Part shown: positions 45,664 to 56,723 of the stretch, one piece after another
Layout: every line of letters starts with the position of its first letter
How positions within the stretch are numbered: the stretch's first letter is position 1
Assembly (NCBI GenBank): GCA_037042915.1
Contig: CM073200.1
Coordinates: 3,592,832-3,656,831, forward strand
Length of the DNA stretch: 64,000 nucleotides
Source of the DNA: Auricularia sp. M13
Lineage: Eukaryota > Basidiomycota > Agaricomycetes > Auriculariales > Auriculariaceae
Direction: 5' to 3'
Translations under genes and position numbers: made by a program
Notes under the pieces: generated by a model
Seen by the model: only the letters and a program-made list of their open reading frames with translations
Told to the model about the DNA's origin: nothing
Databases searched by the model: none

Positions 45664-46918
45664 ATGGCAGTTAACATGGGCGTCGGGCTTCCCGTCTCGC
45701 ACTCGCCCAAGCCACAATATGGTCACATGGGCGTGCACCCTATGGGCATCCTTACGCCGAACTCGAACTACGGCGGGCTCTACGGCTCGCGGGCGCTGGC
45801 GCAGCCGTCGCCCCCGCCGCTCTCGTCGATGCCGGGCCCGCACCACATACAGTATGCGCACCAGGCGCCCGAGGAGGCCCGCATCCACCAGCTCATTGTC
45901 GACCTTATGGAGCCCGGGCTCCGCGAGACGGCCCTGCTCGAGCTCAGCAAGAAGAGGGAGCAGTTTGACGACCTGGCGCTCGTCCTGTGGCACTCCTTTG
46001 GTACGCATGCATTATCCCACGAATATCCCGGGCTCACTGGACGCTGGGCGCTTGCAGGCATAATGGCAATCCTGCTGCAGGAAATCGTGGCCGTATACCC
46101 GCTGCTGTCCCCGCCAGCGCTTACGGCGCACGCGAGCAACAGGGTCTGCAACGCGCTCGCGCTCCTGCAGTGCGTGGCCTCGCACCCCGAGACGCGCCAG
46201 TTGTTCCTGAACGGTGCGCCCGATAGGTATTACTCATTGCCGTTGCTTACCTGAGCCGTGTCCCAGCCCACATTCCGCTGTTCTTGTATCCGTTCTTGAA
46301 CACGACGGCCAAGACGCGGCCGTTTGAGTATCTCCGCCTGACCTCGCTCGGCGTCATTGGAGCCCTCGTCAAGGTGCGCTAGCGTTTCCTTCCGCGACGC
46401 ACTAGCTGACCGGCGCTTTGCGACGTAGCAAAACGACAACAACACCGTCATCCACTTCCTCCTCTCCACAGAGATCATCCCGCTCTGCCTCCGCATCATG
46501 GAGACTGGCTCCGAGCTCAGCAAGACGGTCGCCATATTCATCGTCCAGAAGATCCTACTCGACGAGACCGGCCTGACCTACATCTGCCACACCTACGAGC
46601 GCTTCTACGCCGTGGGCACCGTCCTCAGCAACATGGTCAACCAGCTCGTCGACACCCAGGCCGTCCGTCTGCTCAAGCACGTTGTCCGCTGCTATCTCCG
46701 GTTGAGCGACAACGCGCGCCCGGGAGGCGCTCCGTCAGTGCTTGCCCGAGGCGCTGAGGGACCAGACATTTGCTTCCCTGCTGAAGGTGCGTCCTGTCAT
46801 TAGTCGTTTGCGCGCGCGGCGGCAGCTCATTCGCGCGGCGGCGTCCTCCCAGGGCGACATGGTCACGAAGCGCTGTCTGGCGACCCTGCTCCAAAATCTC
46901 CAGTCGGACGCCAACTAG
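45664..46918 (+). CDS. CAF40: CCR4-NOT subunit CAF40/CNOT9 (RQCD1)
   Basis: About 340 residues in five exons. A Pro/Gly-rich N-terminus leads to the armadillo-type RCD1 domain: [85 protein letters not shown], and [17 protein letters not shown]. It is among the best conserved eukaryotic proteins and docks regulators on the mRNA deadenylase complex. A two-base loss in a GCGCGC run at 46711-46718 shifts the frame between RLSDNAR and [14 protein letters not shown]. The last intron joins FASLLK to [16 protein letters not shown], giving a stop at 46916-46918. Confidence 0.94.
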
Positions 46919-47221
46919 AACAGTCTTTGCCGCTGTCTTGGATTTCCGCACACATCCACCATTCCCCCTGTTTTCTCTTACGCCTTGTTCAACGTCAAGC
47001 TCACGCTCTGGTCTTCCTGCCTCCCTCACTGTCGCTCGCTCGCAAGTGTACAATGTCTTTGCAATGTCTAGCTGTTATTTAGCGCTGTTGGCTGTCTCTC
47101 CCCGCCTCCCCCTTTCTCTCTCGCCCTCCCCTTCGTGTTACATACAGACGTGATCGACAACAGAAAAGAATGTCTATAGGGATATTGACAAGAAGGGCTA
47201 CCCGATACGGCTGGTGGGTGT
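46919..47221. terminator. Convergent intergenic region with pyrimidine tracts
   Basis: 303 bp between the stop codons of CAF40 (plus) and guanylate kinase (minus). It is rich in C and T on the plus strand (around 46965-47035 and 47090-47140) and should contain both poly(A) sites. No gene seen. Confidence 0.4.
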
Positions 47222-47877
47222 CTAGGAAGCGTCTGCGGGGATCGGGTCGGAAGGCACGTCTGGCTCGCCAAGCGCGACGCGTTTGAATAGGCCGTAGGCG
47301 CGGTCGAGGTCGTCGTTGACGATGACGACGTCGTGGGCGCCCGTGCGGGCGTAGGCGAACTCGTCGTGGGCGGCGGCGAGGCGCTTTTTGACGGAATCGT
47401 CGGACTCGGTGCCGCGGCCGACGAGGCGGTCGCGCAGTGCAGCGACGGACGGCGGGGCGACGAAGAGGAAGACGGCGTTGAGGTCTGTCTTCTTGACGGA
47501 GCGCACGCCCTGCGCGTCGATGTCGAGGATGCAGCGCTTGCCGGTGCCGGAGACGGCGCGCACGGCGGCGATGGTGGTGCCGTAGAGGTTGCCGCCGAAC
47601 TCGGCGTGCTCGATGAAGGCGCCGTCCGCGACGAGCGCCAGGAAGCGCGCGCGGTCCACGAAATGGTACGCCACGCCGTTCTCCTCGCCCGGCCGCGGGC
47701 TGCGCGTCGTGTCTGCGCGCGCGGTCAGCGGTCAGCAACGTGCGCCACGCTGGCCAGCGTACGCGAGACGGAGAACCCGAACTTGTCTGGGTACTCGGCG
47801 AACAGACGCTTCAGCAGCGTCGACTTGCCCGCGCCAGACGGGCCCGACATCACGAGCGGACGCGCAAAGAGAGACAT
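47222..47877 (-). CDS. GUK1: Guanylate kinase
   Basis: About 200 residues in two exons, the usual length. [20 protein letters not shown] contains the P-loop GPSGAGKS. Then [20 protein letters not shown] (GMP-binding TTRxPRxGE), [30 protein letters not shown] and VFLFVAPPS, all standard. The protein phosphorylates GMP to GDP and is essential for GTP synthesis. The single intron (50 nt) falls after SVS and is in phase. No frame faults. The large open frame in another minus-strand phase is a shadow caused by high GC. Confidence 0.96.
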
Positions 47878-48529
47878 GGAGGGCAGAGATCAAGATGCGG
47901 GGATTGCCATCGCTGAGGATATATCGGGCAATCCCGCCCTGAGTCCCTGACTCTCGCTCGCGGGGCCTTTTTTTTTCGATCTCACGGTGTGGAAACGAAG
48001 CAGAATGCGCGTATATTATGAATGTACAGTGGATCAAGTGATACATGCTGTTTTTGTCGGCTGGTGGGAGTCAATGAGTCCCCACTGTGGCATGTGCACA
48101 CTGCACGGAGCGCAGCTCTTCTCGCGTAATCGACGCGTCCTGTCGCACGGAGACAGCCAGTCGTACGGTTGCGAGCGAGCCAAGACCACAATACGTCTAT
48201 CGGTGGGCTTCATCAGCTATATCAATGACCACTGCCGCGTTCAGAAGGCTTTCCTATGAAGGAGGTTTGAATGGCAATACTGTAGTCACAGCGGCCATGC
48301 CTGGCAGCTGGAACAGCGCAAACAACACAACCTCAATGACGTGGGTCGGACTCAATGGCGGGACCGTACTTGGGCCATGAGAGCAGACATTCTCCGTGGC
48401 TAGCGGACCCAGGTGCTGCGGACCACGGTGCTGGCGCCTCCGGGATTATCCGAACGACTACAAATGCATCCACCGCGATGAGCCTTGCCTGCTCGGGGCG
48501 GCCTTTGTTGACCCTCTGGTGATACTTCG
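47878..48529. promoter_or_regulatory. Divergent intergenic region, GUK1 / CPS1
   Basis: 652 bp between two genes transcribed apart. A run of nine T (47967-47975) is followed by moderate-GC sequence. No coding exon or repeat that I can support. Confidence 0.4.
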
Positions 48530-50854
48530 ATGGACAAGCTTCCGTCTGTGACGCTTGGGCTTGAATCTCAACAGCCCAAGAAAACACGCTGGCAGCGCTG
48601 GCTTGCCTTAGGTGCCATCCTCGCAGTTGCTGGGTGGTACCATTGGCCTGGATGTCACCACCGACGCGCACCTCCTGCTGCCCCAGCATGCCCTCAAGTT
48701 GACCCGCTTGTGCCATCCATATACGCAAACATTGCGTCGCATTTGGATGCGGTCTACGACACGGAAGACTTCAAGGTTGCTGCTGCAGAGCTGCTCGGCG
48801 GCGCGGTGCGCGTCAAGTGAGTACCTGAGACGAACGAACGCTGGCAGCTCACTCATGTGGGTAATGATAGGACGGAGGGTTACGACGACATGCTTCCTGT
48901 GGGCAGCGACGCGCGCTGGGAAGTCTTTGGCCCGTTCAACGACTACCTGGCGTCTACTTTCCCGCAAGTGTGCGTCCCTACAACTGCTGCGCATTGCGTG
49001 CTCTGATCGACGCGACCGAGCAGTCACGCTACCCTCGCACTCACCAAGGTCAATACCTATGCCCTGGTGTATCATTGGCAAGGCTCGGATGCGTCGCTCC
49101 AACCGTTGCTTCTCACAGGACACCAAGGTATGCAGCCAGTGTTGACTGGCGAGGTAACGAGACGTCGACTTTATGCTGACTTGTGATAGATGTTGTCCCT
49201 GTTGAGCCCGAAACGGTTGACCAATGGATCCACCCGCCATACTCTGGACACTATGATGGTTGGCTACTAGGTGTTTCCCTCTACATTCACCGTGTGGCCT
49301 AACAGCTTCGCAGGTGACTACATCTGGGGCAGGGGCGCCGTCGACGACAAGAGCACCGTCATCGCCTCTCTGTTCGTCCTCTCCTATCCCAATGGGTCGG
49401 ACTGACAGTATCTCAGAGAGGCCATCGAGCTACTGATCAAGCAGGGCTTTGTGCCTAAGCGCAGTGTTGTTCTTGCTTTCGGAATCGACGAGGAGTCGCG
49501 TGGCGAGCAGGTGCGCACCACCAATCCTTTCGGACTGCCCGATGATTGAAACTCGTCGATACCGCAGGGAGCGTTGCAGCTGGCCCAATATCTCGAGGAG
49601 CACTACGGCCATAAGGGCTTTGCGCTACTGGTGGACGAAGGAGGTCAGTTTTCTATTGAATAACTGGACCTTTATACCTCCAACTCACTAATGTTGCATA
49701 CAGGCGGATACGTCGATAACACGTCGACCATACTCGCCGCTGTGTCCGTGGCAGAGAAAGGGTATCTTGACGCGCACATCACCGTGCGCACTTCAGGCGG
49801 CCACTCCTCTGTTCCTCCCGATCATACGGTACTGCATGCCACCTCTTCATCAACTAAGCTTTCTGACCGTGCAACCAGGGCATCGGCATCCTCTCAGCGC
49901 TTATTGTGCAGCTCGAAGGGAACCCGCTGCCAGCGCGTCTCACGCGCTCGCACGTCGTGTACGAGTCGCTGCAGTGCATCGCGACGCACATCGACGGCAT
50001 GTTCCCGCCCGCGCTGGTTCGCGATATCCTGGACAGCGCCACGTCCGATGCAGCCCTTCGCCGCGCGGAGAAGGCTTTGACGCAGGATCCCATGACGCGC
50101 GCGCTGCTCAGCACCACGCAGGCCGTCGACATCATCAAGGGCGGCGTCAAGGTGAACGCGCTCCCAGAACTCGTCAACGCGGTGGTCAACTACCGCATTG
50201 ATGTCGAGAGGTGCGCCGCCCGCTTCACAGATCACTGCGCCATTTGAGCTAAACGCGTGCAGCTCCGTGGGTCAACTGAAGAAACATCTGGCCGAGCTGC
50301 TCGAGCCTACCGCGCGCAAGTTCAACCTCTCGTTCTCTGCGTTCCCGGACAACGATGCCGCTGCGCCCGAGAACAGCGTCGTAATTACGGACGCGTGGAA
50401 CACCGCGCTCGAGCCCGCCCCGCGCACGCCCACGGGTCCTGACGCGAGACCATATGCACTGCTCTCCGGCACGATTCAGGCGGCCGTTCGCAGGGCACAA
50501 GGGGACGACACCGATGTCGTCGTCGCGCCTCTAATCTCTACGGGCAACACAGGTCCGTGTCCACGCTCTTCAATGATGGGGCAATCTCAACAACGCTTCG
50601 TGAACAGATACCCGACGCTACTGGGGCCTCACGGACCATATATTCCGCTACAGCCACCTGGGCGAGAGTCATATCTACAACGGCGCGCACACGGTGAACG
50701 AAGGTGCGTCGTCTGACTCTCCATCTTTGCTGCCTCTCTATCCTATTCATCTAACGCGCCATGCTCGACAGCCCTCCGCGCGAGCGGGTTCGTCAACTAC
50801 ATCCGCTTCTTCACGTACTTGATCTTGAACGCGGACGAGGCGGACCTGGCCTGA
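48530..50854 (+). CDS. CPS1: Carboxypeptidase S, vacuolar M20 metallopeptidase
   Basis: About 570 residues in 12 exons. A short cytosolic tail and one TM anchor (WLALGAILAVAGWYHWPG) make it a type II membrane protein, as in yeast Cps1. M20 zinc ligands and catalytic residues are visible: LLTGHQDVVPVEP, GRGAVDDKS, AFGIDEESRGEQG and LLVDEGG; later SGGHSSVPPDHTGIGI and the C-terminal YNGAHTVNE with ALRASGFVNYIRFF. Cps1 trims peptides in the vacuole and reaches it through the multivesicular body. All introns are GT-AG and in phase, with no frame faults in over 2 kb. The start at 48530 is the only ATG giving the anchor. Confidence 0.94.
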
Positions 50855-50944
50855 GTGCTCGCAGCCCCCAGCAATTCGCTCCGTCTGTCGCGACACGGAG
50901 ACGGACTTGATCCATACTGATGTCGGACTCGGTCGGGACTGCTG

Positions 50945-52184
50945 TTACTCTTTCTTAATCTTGTCTTTGTCCTTTGGGGGCTGAGACGAGTATGCGTAGA
51001 GCAGCGTGCCCACGCCGACGAGCGCGGCGCCGAAACCGAGCTGCGAGTTCCAGCCCGAGCCGAAATACCAGACGCTGATGCAGAGACTGAGCGCCTTGCG
51101 CGTTGTCAGCGCGAGATTTGTCGACACGGACGAGACGCGCTGCGGCCGTCGTCGAAGTCAACATGAGCGGCAGTTTCAACTGAGGAGAGATCGGACTGGG
51201 CTGACCGACATGAGTTGGTTGACGCCTGCCACGCACGCGGATTGCGTGAGGACGTTGAAGAGCGCGATCGGGAGCAGGACGCGCATGTCGGCGGCGCGCA
51301 TCGCGTCCATGCTGCGCTTCACTCCGGGGAGGAAGACGAATAATGGCAGGGAGAGAGCGTGCTTGCGAGAGGTCAGGTCAGGTCAGACTGCGCCCGCGGA
51401 CGGGAGCTATGTGCGATGCGTACAGTGTAGAAGAGCCCTTCGCGCCAGTGTGGCCCGTATATCGCAAAGGTGCGCTCCTGCAGGAGACCCAGAATGCCCG
51501 CGAGGATGAGACACATGGTCAGGATCAAGATGCCGATGAAATACGAGCGCGGGTCGGGCGGGGTGGACCCTTTGGCACTCGCGGGACGCGACAGGGTCGC
51601 GATGACCACTCCCGCGCTGACAAGGGCGACGGACAGCTTTGCAGCGGCGGTTTTAGCCAATGCGAGACAGACGGAGGGAGGCGGCGCGCACTATCTGCAT
51701 GGGCGAATAGCGTTTGCCGTTGAAGACAAAGTTGAACGCCATGGACACGAGCAGGCCGGCGGAGCGGAAGACGATCTGGACGGTGATGGGCACGTTGTAC
51801 AGGAAGACCCAGTTGTTGAGCAGCGACATTGCGCTGAGGACGACGACCTGCGCCGCCCATCGGCGCAGCGGCACCGCGCGCGGCTTGAGGCTGCCGTCTG
51901 CGCCGAGCGCGACGGGCAGCGAGTGCGCGGTGATGAATAGCATTTGGATGACCGTCAGCGCCGAGCCTTTGCTATCGTTCAGCGTCGGTGCGGGGGTTTG
52001 CAAGAAAGAGGCACGCACCAACGCGTGCGTCGGTCGAGACGAGCTGCTCGAGCGACCATGCGTTCCTGCGCGACGCGTTAGTCGACGAACGGGCGCCCAG
52101 AACGCGTGCGTACGCGCAGCAGCCTCCAAAGACGAGCGAGAGCGGCGTGACGAGCGCGAGCGCGCTGCTAGGGTCGCCCGCCAT
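50945..52184 (-). CDS. YEA4: UDP-GlcNAc transporter, YEA4/SLC35B4-like
   Basis: About 320 residues with roughly ten hydrophobic helices. Family motifs: LTVIQMLFITAHSLP, PLRRWAAQVVVLSAMSLLNN, VFLYNVPITVQIVFRSAGLL, GKRYSPMQILSVALVSAGVV, LQERTFAIYGPHWREGLFYT, and VSSVSTNLALTTRKALSLCI with SVWYFGSGW. It ends in a Lys-rich tail (KDKDKIKKE), an ER or Golgi retention type. Yea4 supplies UDP-GlcNAc for chitin and glycan synthesis. All introns are in phase. The start at 52184 lies only 26 bp from the inverted repeat of a transposon, so its promoter may come from that element. Confidence 0.9.
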
Positions 52185-52277
52185 CGTGGCTGGTGCAAAA
52201 CGAGAGACGTCATCGGGGAAAACCGGATTTCATTGCAATGCATTGCAGCGATTCAAATGGATTTAGGACATTATAAT

Positions 52278-52365
52278 GCCTCGCAACATTCTGCAGCCGT
52301 TGCAGTGCCATCGAGATACCCCGCAATATTCTGCAACCGTTGCAGTCCTATTAGAATTCCTCGCA
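52278..52365 (+). repeat. Imperfect tandem repeat near the left transposon end
   Basis: Two diverged units of about 41 bp: one starting CCTCGCAACATTCTGCAGCC and the next CCCCGCAATATTCTGCAACC, each followed by GTTGCAGT. A partial third unit follows (CCTCGCAGCAG). Part of the subterminal repeats of the outer element. Confidence 0.6.
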
Positions 52366-52496
52366 GCAGTGCGCCTTCTTCGCAATGGGACCTAAATGTT
52401 CATACTTGCCTCCAAAGCAGCCTCAATGTTTCCCCCTCAGTATAGTAGGTGCACAACATTCTCTGCGTTGTGTACAGGTTGCCCAATCCTAACCTA

Positions 52497-53945
52497 CAGT
52501 CGAACCTGTCTTAAACCATACCTCTTGGTTCCAGTCCGGGAGTATGGGTTATCATGGAGTATGGGATGCAGCAGAGGCATCACTTGTTATGTCAGGCGGG
52601 CACTCGTCTCTGGAAGTAATGAGTTAGGGCAGTCTCAGCACATAATCGCACTGTCTGCCACCAAAACCATTTCCTGTACCCATTTCTGCGTGTTAAAAGA
52701 CATTTTGAGATGTCAAGAATGGATTTCAGAGCATCAGACTGGTTCCGGAAGTATCCTTAGCCGCCTAAAACCCATGATTCACATAGCAGAAAATGCTTCG
52801 GACACCATGGCCTATGGGATATCATGGACTTATGGGTTTTATAATGGAACCGAGGTGGTGGACAGAAAAATTCCTGCTACCTTGGTAGTAGGTCTTAGCG
52901 TTCGATGCCGGAATCCGCAATAGAAAACTATTTCATACGAAACGTTCCTCCTGCTGCACAATCTCCTCTTATAGGAATTTTCCGCGGAAAAGAGCCTGTT
53001 ATGGCCATCATCCGCGGAATGGTACGGGTTCCTCGGTCCGATACAGCGCCCACGGATGCAGTCGCCGTCCACTTGGACTTGAACATCGACCTCGAGAGTC
53101 TCGTTTTCGTTTAGGTGTGCTACCCCCGGCTCACTGCCACCCCTGCTATTGCCTTTCCTTCCTTGCACCTTGCACCTATCCGAAGCATAGCTCTTTTGCT
53201 CCATGTCGTCAAATTGGTCATCATCGTTTCTCGTTCAGTCAGCGTCTACTAGTACTACAGGTCTCGAGCTGCTCCATACCGCCAGTTCTCTTCCAGCAAA
53301 CCGTCTGGAGAATCCTTCAACAACATTTCTGTTCTATGTGGTGTTCTACCAGTACGTGGACTAAGACTTCGAGAATGTGTTGGGATTGCTCGTTCCCGTC
53401 CACCTCAGGCTCTTTTCCGCTGCACATAGACGACTTACCTGGGCCAGCACATTCGCCCAAGATGTGCGTACAGAAGCCCGTCAAGTCAGGCTGAGTCTGA
53501 TTCCACAACACTACCGCTCTCTTTGCCGCTGGCTGATTCTTTGGACATCGTTTTTGCCTCTGTATGTGCTGCACGCGACGCGCGAGTGTGCAATACTTAA
53601 ACTCGATGATCTCTCCTTGACACATGGTACCCTCTGTCGATACACTCCCTAGCGACGCATTGGGCGGATGTGCATAGCTAAATCTGGGCTCTGCCGTGCA
53701 CAATATGTCTCGGCTCTCATGTCAGACAGAAAATCACCGGGCGGTCACTCAGCGCATTCAGCGCTGCGCCAGACTGTCCCGGTGCCGGTGAATGTTAATC
53801 ATGGTCCGTGGCTCATGCTCATTTGTGAACCAAAAGAGTTTCACACAAGGTAGCAGGTGATGCCCGCAAGGGCCTGTAGGAGTTATCTCATGGGTTAGTA
53901 GCGAGTATGGGTTAGAACAGGTATGGGTTAGGACAGGTTCGACTG
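52497..53945. mobile_element. Tc1/mariner-type (pogo/Fot1-like) element, nested
   Basis: The left end at 52497 is CAGTCGAACCTGTCTTAAAC; the right end at 53945, reverse-complemented, is CAGTCGAACCTGTCCTAACC, about 26 bp of near-perfect inverted repeat starting with CAGT. A TA dinucleotide flanks each side (52495-52496 and 53946-53947), the target duplication of this superfamily. Further copies of the TATGGGTTA motif lie inside both ends. The 1449-bp interior holds only broken reading frames with no recognisable transposase or DDE motif, so it is likely a non-autonomous or decayed copy. Confidence 0.78.
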
Positions 53946-54865
53946 TAGAAGACGACCGTTGCCAGTCCGACTTGCACCTTTGGTGTGAGAATGGGGAGTC
54001 TATTGCTTAGATTCGCTCGTATTCGCGGAGGCGGGCTGCGCAGAGCAGCCAGCAGGCACCTAAACCGAACGGACTTGGAGCTGAAATCCTACGCTCCACC
54101 GCTGCTCCACCGTGACTGAGCCTGCGGCCGAAGCCGTCACCATGACGCGTCGCACAGTTCAGAAAAGTCGACGCGAAGTCGGAATCAACCGAGTGCTCCT
54201 TGTCCTCTCTCTTTTCCCCCCTCGTGCCCCCCGGTCTCTGTGAGTTCTCGCCGTCCAGCTTGGACTATCAACGTGCACGCCGACTATCTACCAGCTGTCC
54301 CGCGGACGAAGCTCGCGTACGATCTTTCTGGCAGTGGTACGCGTTTCCTCCCTGACATCGCTGAGCACAAGCTGACTTCGTCTGTTCTAGCCTTTTCTCT
54401 GCACAACGAGCAACATTTCAAGACGGCCGCCTCCCCGCCTTCCCCCGGTTGTGAGTGCCGTCACATTTGTATTCGTTCCGTCATCGTTTGGCGGTGGCCG
54501 CTGTTGCGGACGTTCGCCCGATGCACGGATTTGTTGCTGCTGACGCGTTGCTGTGCGTGGCCGGTGGCGCGGTGGCCTATCCAATATTCAGTAATTGAAC
54601 CAGCTGGCGGCTGCGGTGTAGCCGGCTCTGGATTGCATGTAGTTAGAATGTCATTTCAACATCGTTTAATCGTCACCGTAAGGTCATTTGAATGTCATTG
54701 CAATCTGGGCTCAATATTGGGGCAATCTTGCGCCGAAATCGTAATGACCTCCATGTCATTATAAGGCCGTGGGGTCATTGTAATGCATTGTGCTCATTGC
54801 AAGACATTATAATGCATTGCGGCCACGTGCAATGTCAGTCAAATAAAATCCTGTTTTCCCCGATG

Positions 54866-55443
54866 GTGGCCAAGTCCCAGATCGGCGCCAACTTCGTCAA
54901 CACCCGCCGCGCACCGGAATCCCGGCACGCTGCTTGACCGAGCAATCCTCTCCTCGCCGAAATTCATTGGAGAAACTCCTCACGTAGATGATAGGAAAAC
55001 ACGATCACTAAGATCTGAAAGCAGCAAGCTTGTGACGCCGAACAGCGCATTCGTATTGATATCCCACCCGTCTGACAGAGGTAGTCGACCAGCATTTGCG
55101 GGACCAACAATTGTCACTCAGGTTATATCGCCGTGGAAAAGAGAACTTGGACCCCATAGCACTGTCCTACCGTCACAGTGGCGAGCTTGCCCCAAAGCCG
55201 CCGCCTGGCATCACTCCGTGCATCTCCTAAAACAGCAGGTGACCTTCCAAATGGAGCGAACGCAGGTCATCAATCTCCTACAACTTCGTGAGCAGCTGAA
55301 GAGCGTTATCATCGCGGGCATAGCATTCTCAAAGTGCAATTGGGAAGCGTACATGGACGAGTGAGGAGACGACATGACAATAACCAGATGCGTGGGCGAA
55401 AATGACCGGAAACCAAAACTAAGTCGTCACATGACAGCATGCA
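54866..55443. other. Intergenic, transposon flank
   Basis: About 580 bp between the outer transposon and the NUP35 stop codon. Short open frames occur on the plus strand (54864-54937 and 55032-55364) but match nothing I recognise, and no splice pattern joins them. Confidence 0.35.
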
Positions 55444-56639
55444 TTACCATCCGAAAATCATGTCGGAGATCTTGCTGCCCCAAGTCGTGTCTTCCTTGGG
55501 CCGGTCGGCCTCGCTGCCAAAGATGACGCTGCTCCGCTTCGGTGCGTCCGCCTGGGCGTTGGGCTTGAACGCCGCAGCGGCGGGCGCGAGGGTGAGCGGC
55601 TTTCCGAACGACGAGAACGTCTGCGAGCGGCCGATGCCGGACCCAGAGTTGGAGGAATGAGCGTTATGCAAGGCCAATGAGGCCGCGGTTCGCTGGCGCG
55701 CCCTGGGCATCCGCGTCGTGGTCCTACAGCATCTCCAGTCAGTAACAATCATACGATACCCCATGGGAGGAAAGAAACGCACAGAGGGAAGGACGCCAAT
55801 CATGTACGAGCCGTTGATGATCTCGCCATTGCGCCGTAGCGCGCGTTCGTAATCCCACTGGTTGCGGTAGCCGATCCTGAACCAGTTGCTGCCCTCGTGC
55901 TGGGGCGCGGTCGTGTCTGCCGAGGCGGCAAACAGATTGGCCGTTTGCTCGTACTGGTCGGGTGGGAAACCAAAAACGACGACGTGCTGCACGGCCGGGA
56001 CCTTGGGCGGCGGCGAACGCGTCGTCGGGCCACCCACTTTTTGGGTATGCGCCTGAAACAGACTCAGTCAAACGCGAGGAGACGTGAATTCATGACGCGC
56101 ACAGGAGAGGCAAGACTACGCTTTGAGCCGCCCATGTCTGGTTGAGCCTGGTTGACCATGTCGGCGACCGAGTTGATTGGCGGCGCGTCCTCGTCCATGA
56201 GGCTTTGGCGGGCACTTTTCGGGGTGTTGGATGACAGTGGGACGCGTCGCAAGTACAGCAGACTTACTGAGCGCGGTCAAAGAGCGAGTCTGAGCCGTAG
56301 TCGGAGGAGGACGAGCGGGCGAGGAGGTTGTGAGACTTGGATTTTGTCGGCAGTGGCGACGGGTTGTCGAACCGCTGGCCGTTGGCGGGCATGGGCTGCA
56401 GCAGTCAGCACGCGCGTTTACAAGGTAGCAGATTGCGCATACATTTCCCTGCAGCGACGACTGCGACAACGAGCCGGGTGAGCAGCGTGGCAAGGGGGCG
56501 AGCGGACGGCAGGGCGCACCATGAGATAGCCGGACTGGTAGGTCTGGCGCGGCTGCTGGAACGCGTCGAGCATGGGCTGCTGCGGCTGCTGGGCCCACGA
56601 GCCGGACGCGGAGAACGAGGACGTCGTCGAGGACTGCAT
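55444..56639 (-). CDS. Nucleoporin NUP35/NUP53 (RRM/MPPN domain)
   Basis: The MPPN-type RRM is clear: PAVQHVVVFGFPPDQYEQ, then NWFRIGYRNQWDYERALRRN and GEIINGSYMIG. The C-terminus TTWGSKISDMIFGW is the amphipathic helix by which Nup53/Nup35 binds the nuclear membrane. N-terminal exons are Ser/Gln/Pro-rich (MQSSTTSSFSASGSWAQQPQ) with LMDEDAPPINSVADMVNQ. Exon 2 is an 18-nt micro-exon (56443-56460). The junction after SYMIG (about 55690-55800) is unresolved: two acceptors are possible and neither gives a clean join to NAHSSNSGSGIG, so one more indel may be present. The gene belongs to the inner-ring module of the nuclear pore. Confidence 0.82.
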
Positions 56640-56723
56640 GGCGCGCGGTGGTCACGGTTGCGGGCAAGGGGCGGAGTTGGTCCCAGTCGCGTCCCGCCGT
56701 CCGCCCGTCACGCCCCGTCGCCG
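56640..56723. promoter_or_regulatory. 84-bp divergent promoter, NUP35 / SHE3-like
   Basis: Only 84 bp between the start codons of NUP35 (minus) and the coiled-coil gene (plus). It is GC-rich with no TATA box. Confidence 0.55.

Larger units (their letters stand above)
52211..54865. mobile_element. DNA transposon-like element with terminal inverted repeats (outer element)
   Basis: The left end at 52211 reads CATCGGGGAAAACCGGATTT; the right end at 54865, reverse-complemented, reads CATCGGGGAAAACAGGATTT. The match runs about 25 bp with few mismatches. Inside each end are many short CATTGCAATG and CATTATAATG motifs, a subterminal repeat pattern typical of DNA transposons. The flanking dinucleotide on both sides is GT, which could be a 2-bp target duplication but is weak evidence. 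I see no intact transposase, so it is probably non-autonomous or decayed. A second element is nested inside (52497-53945). Confidence 0.65.

Noticed and set aside
52110-52170. A fifth GC-AG intron, in YEA4 after the first exon
   Set aside because: A GTACGC donor two codons earlier splices in phase to NAWSLEQLVS, so an ordinary GT-AG intron explains it.
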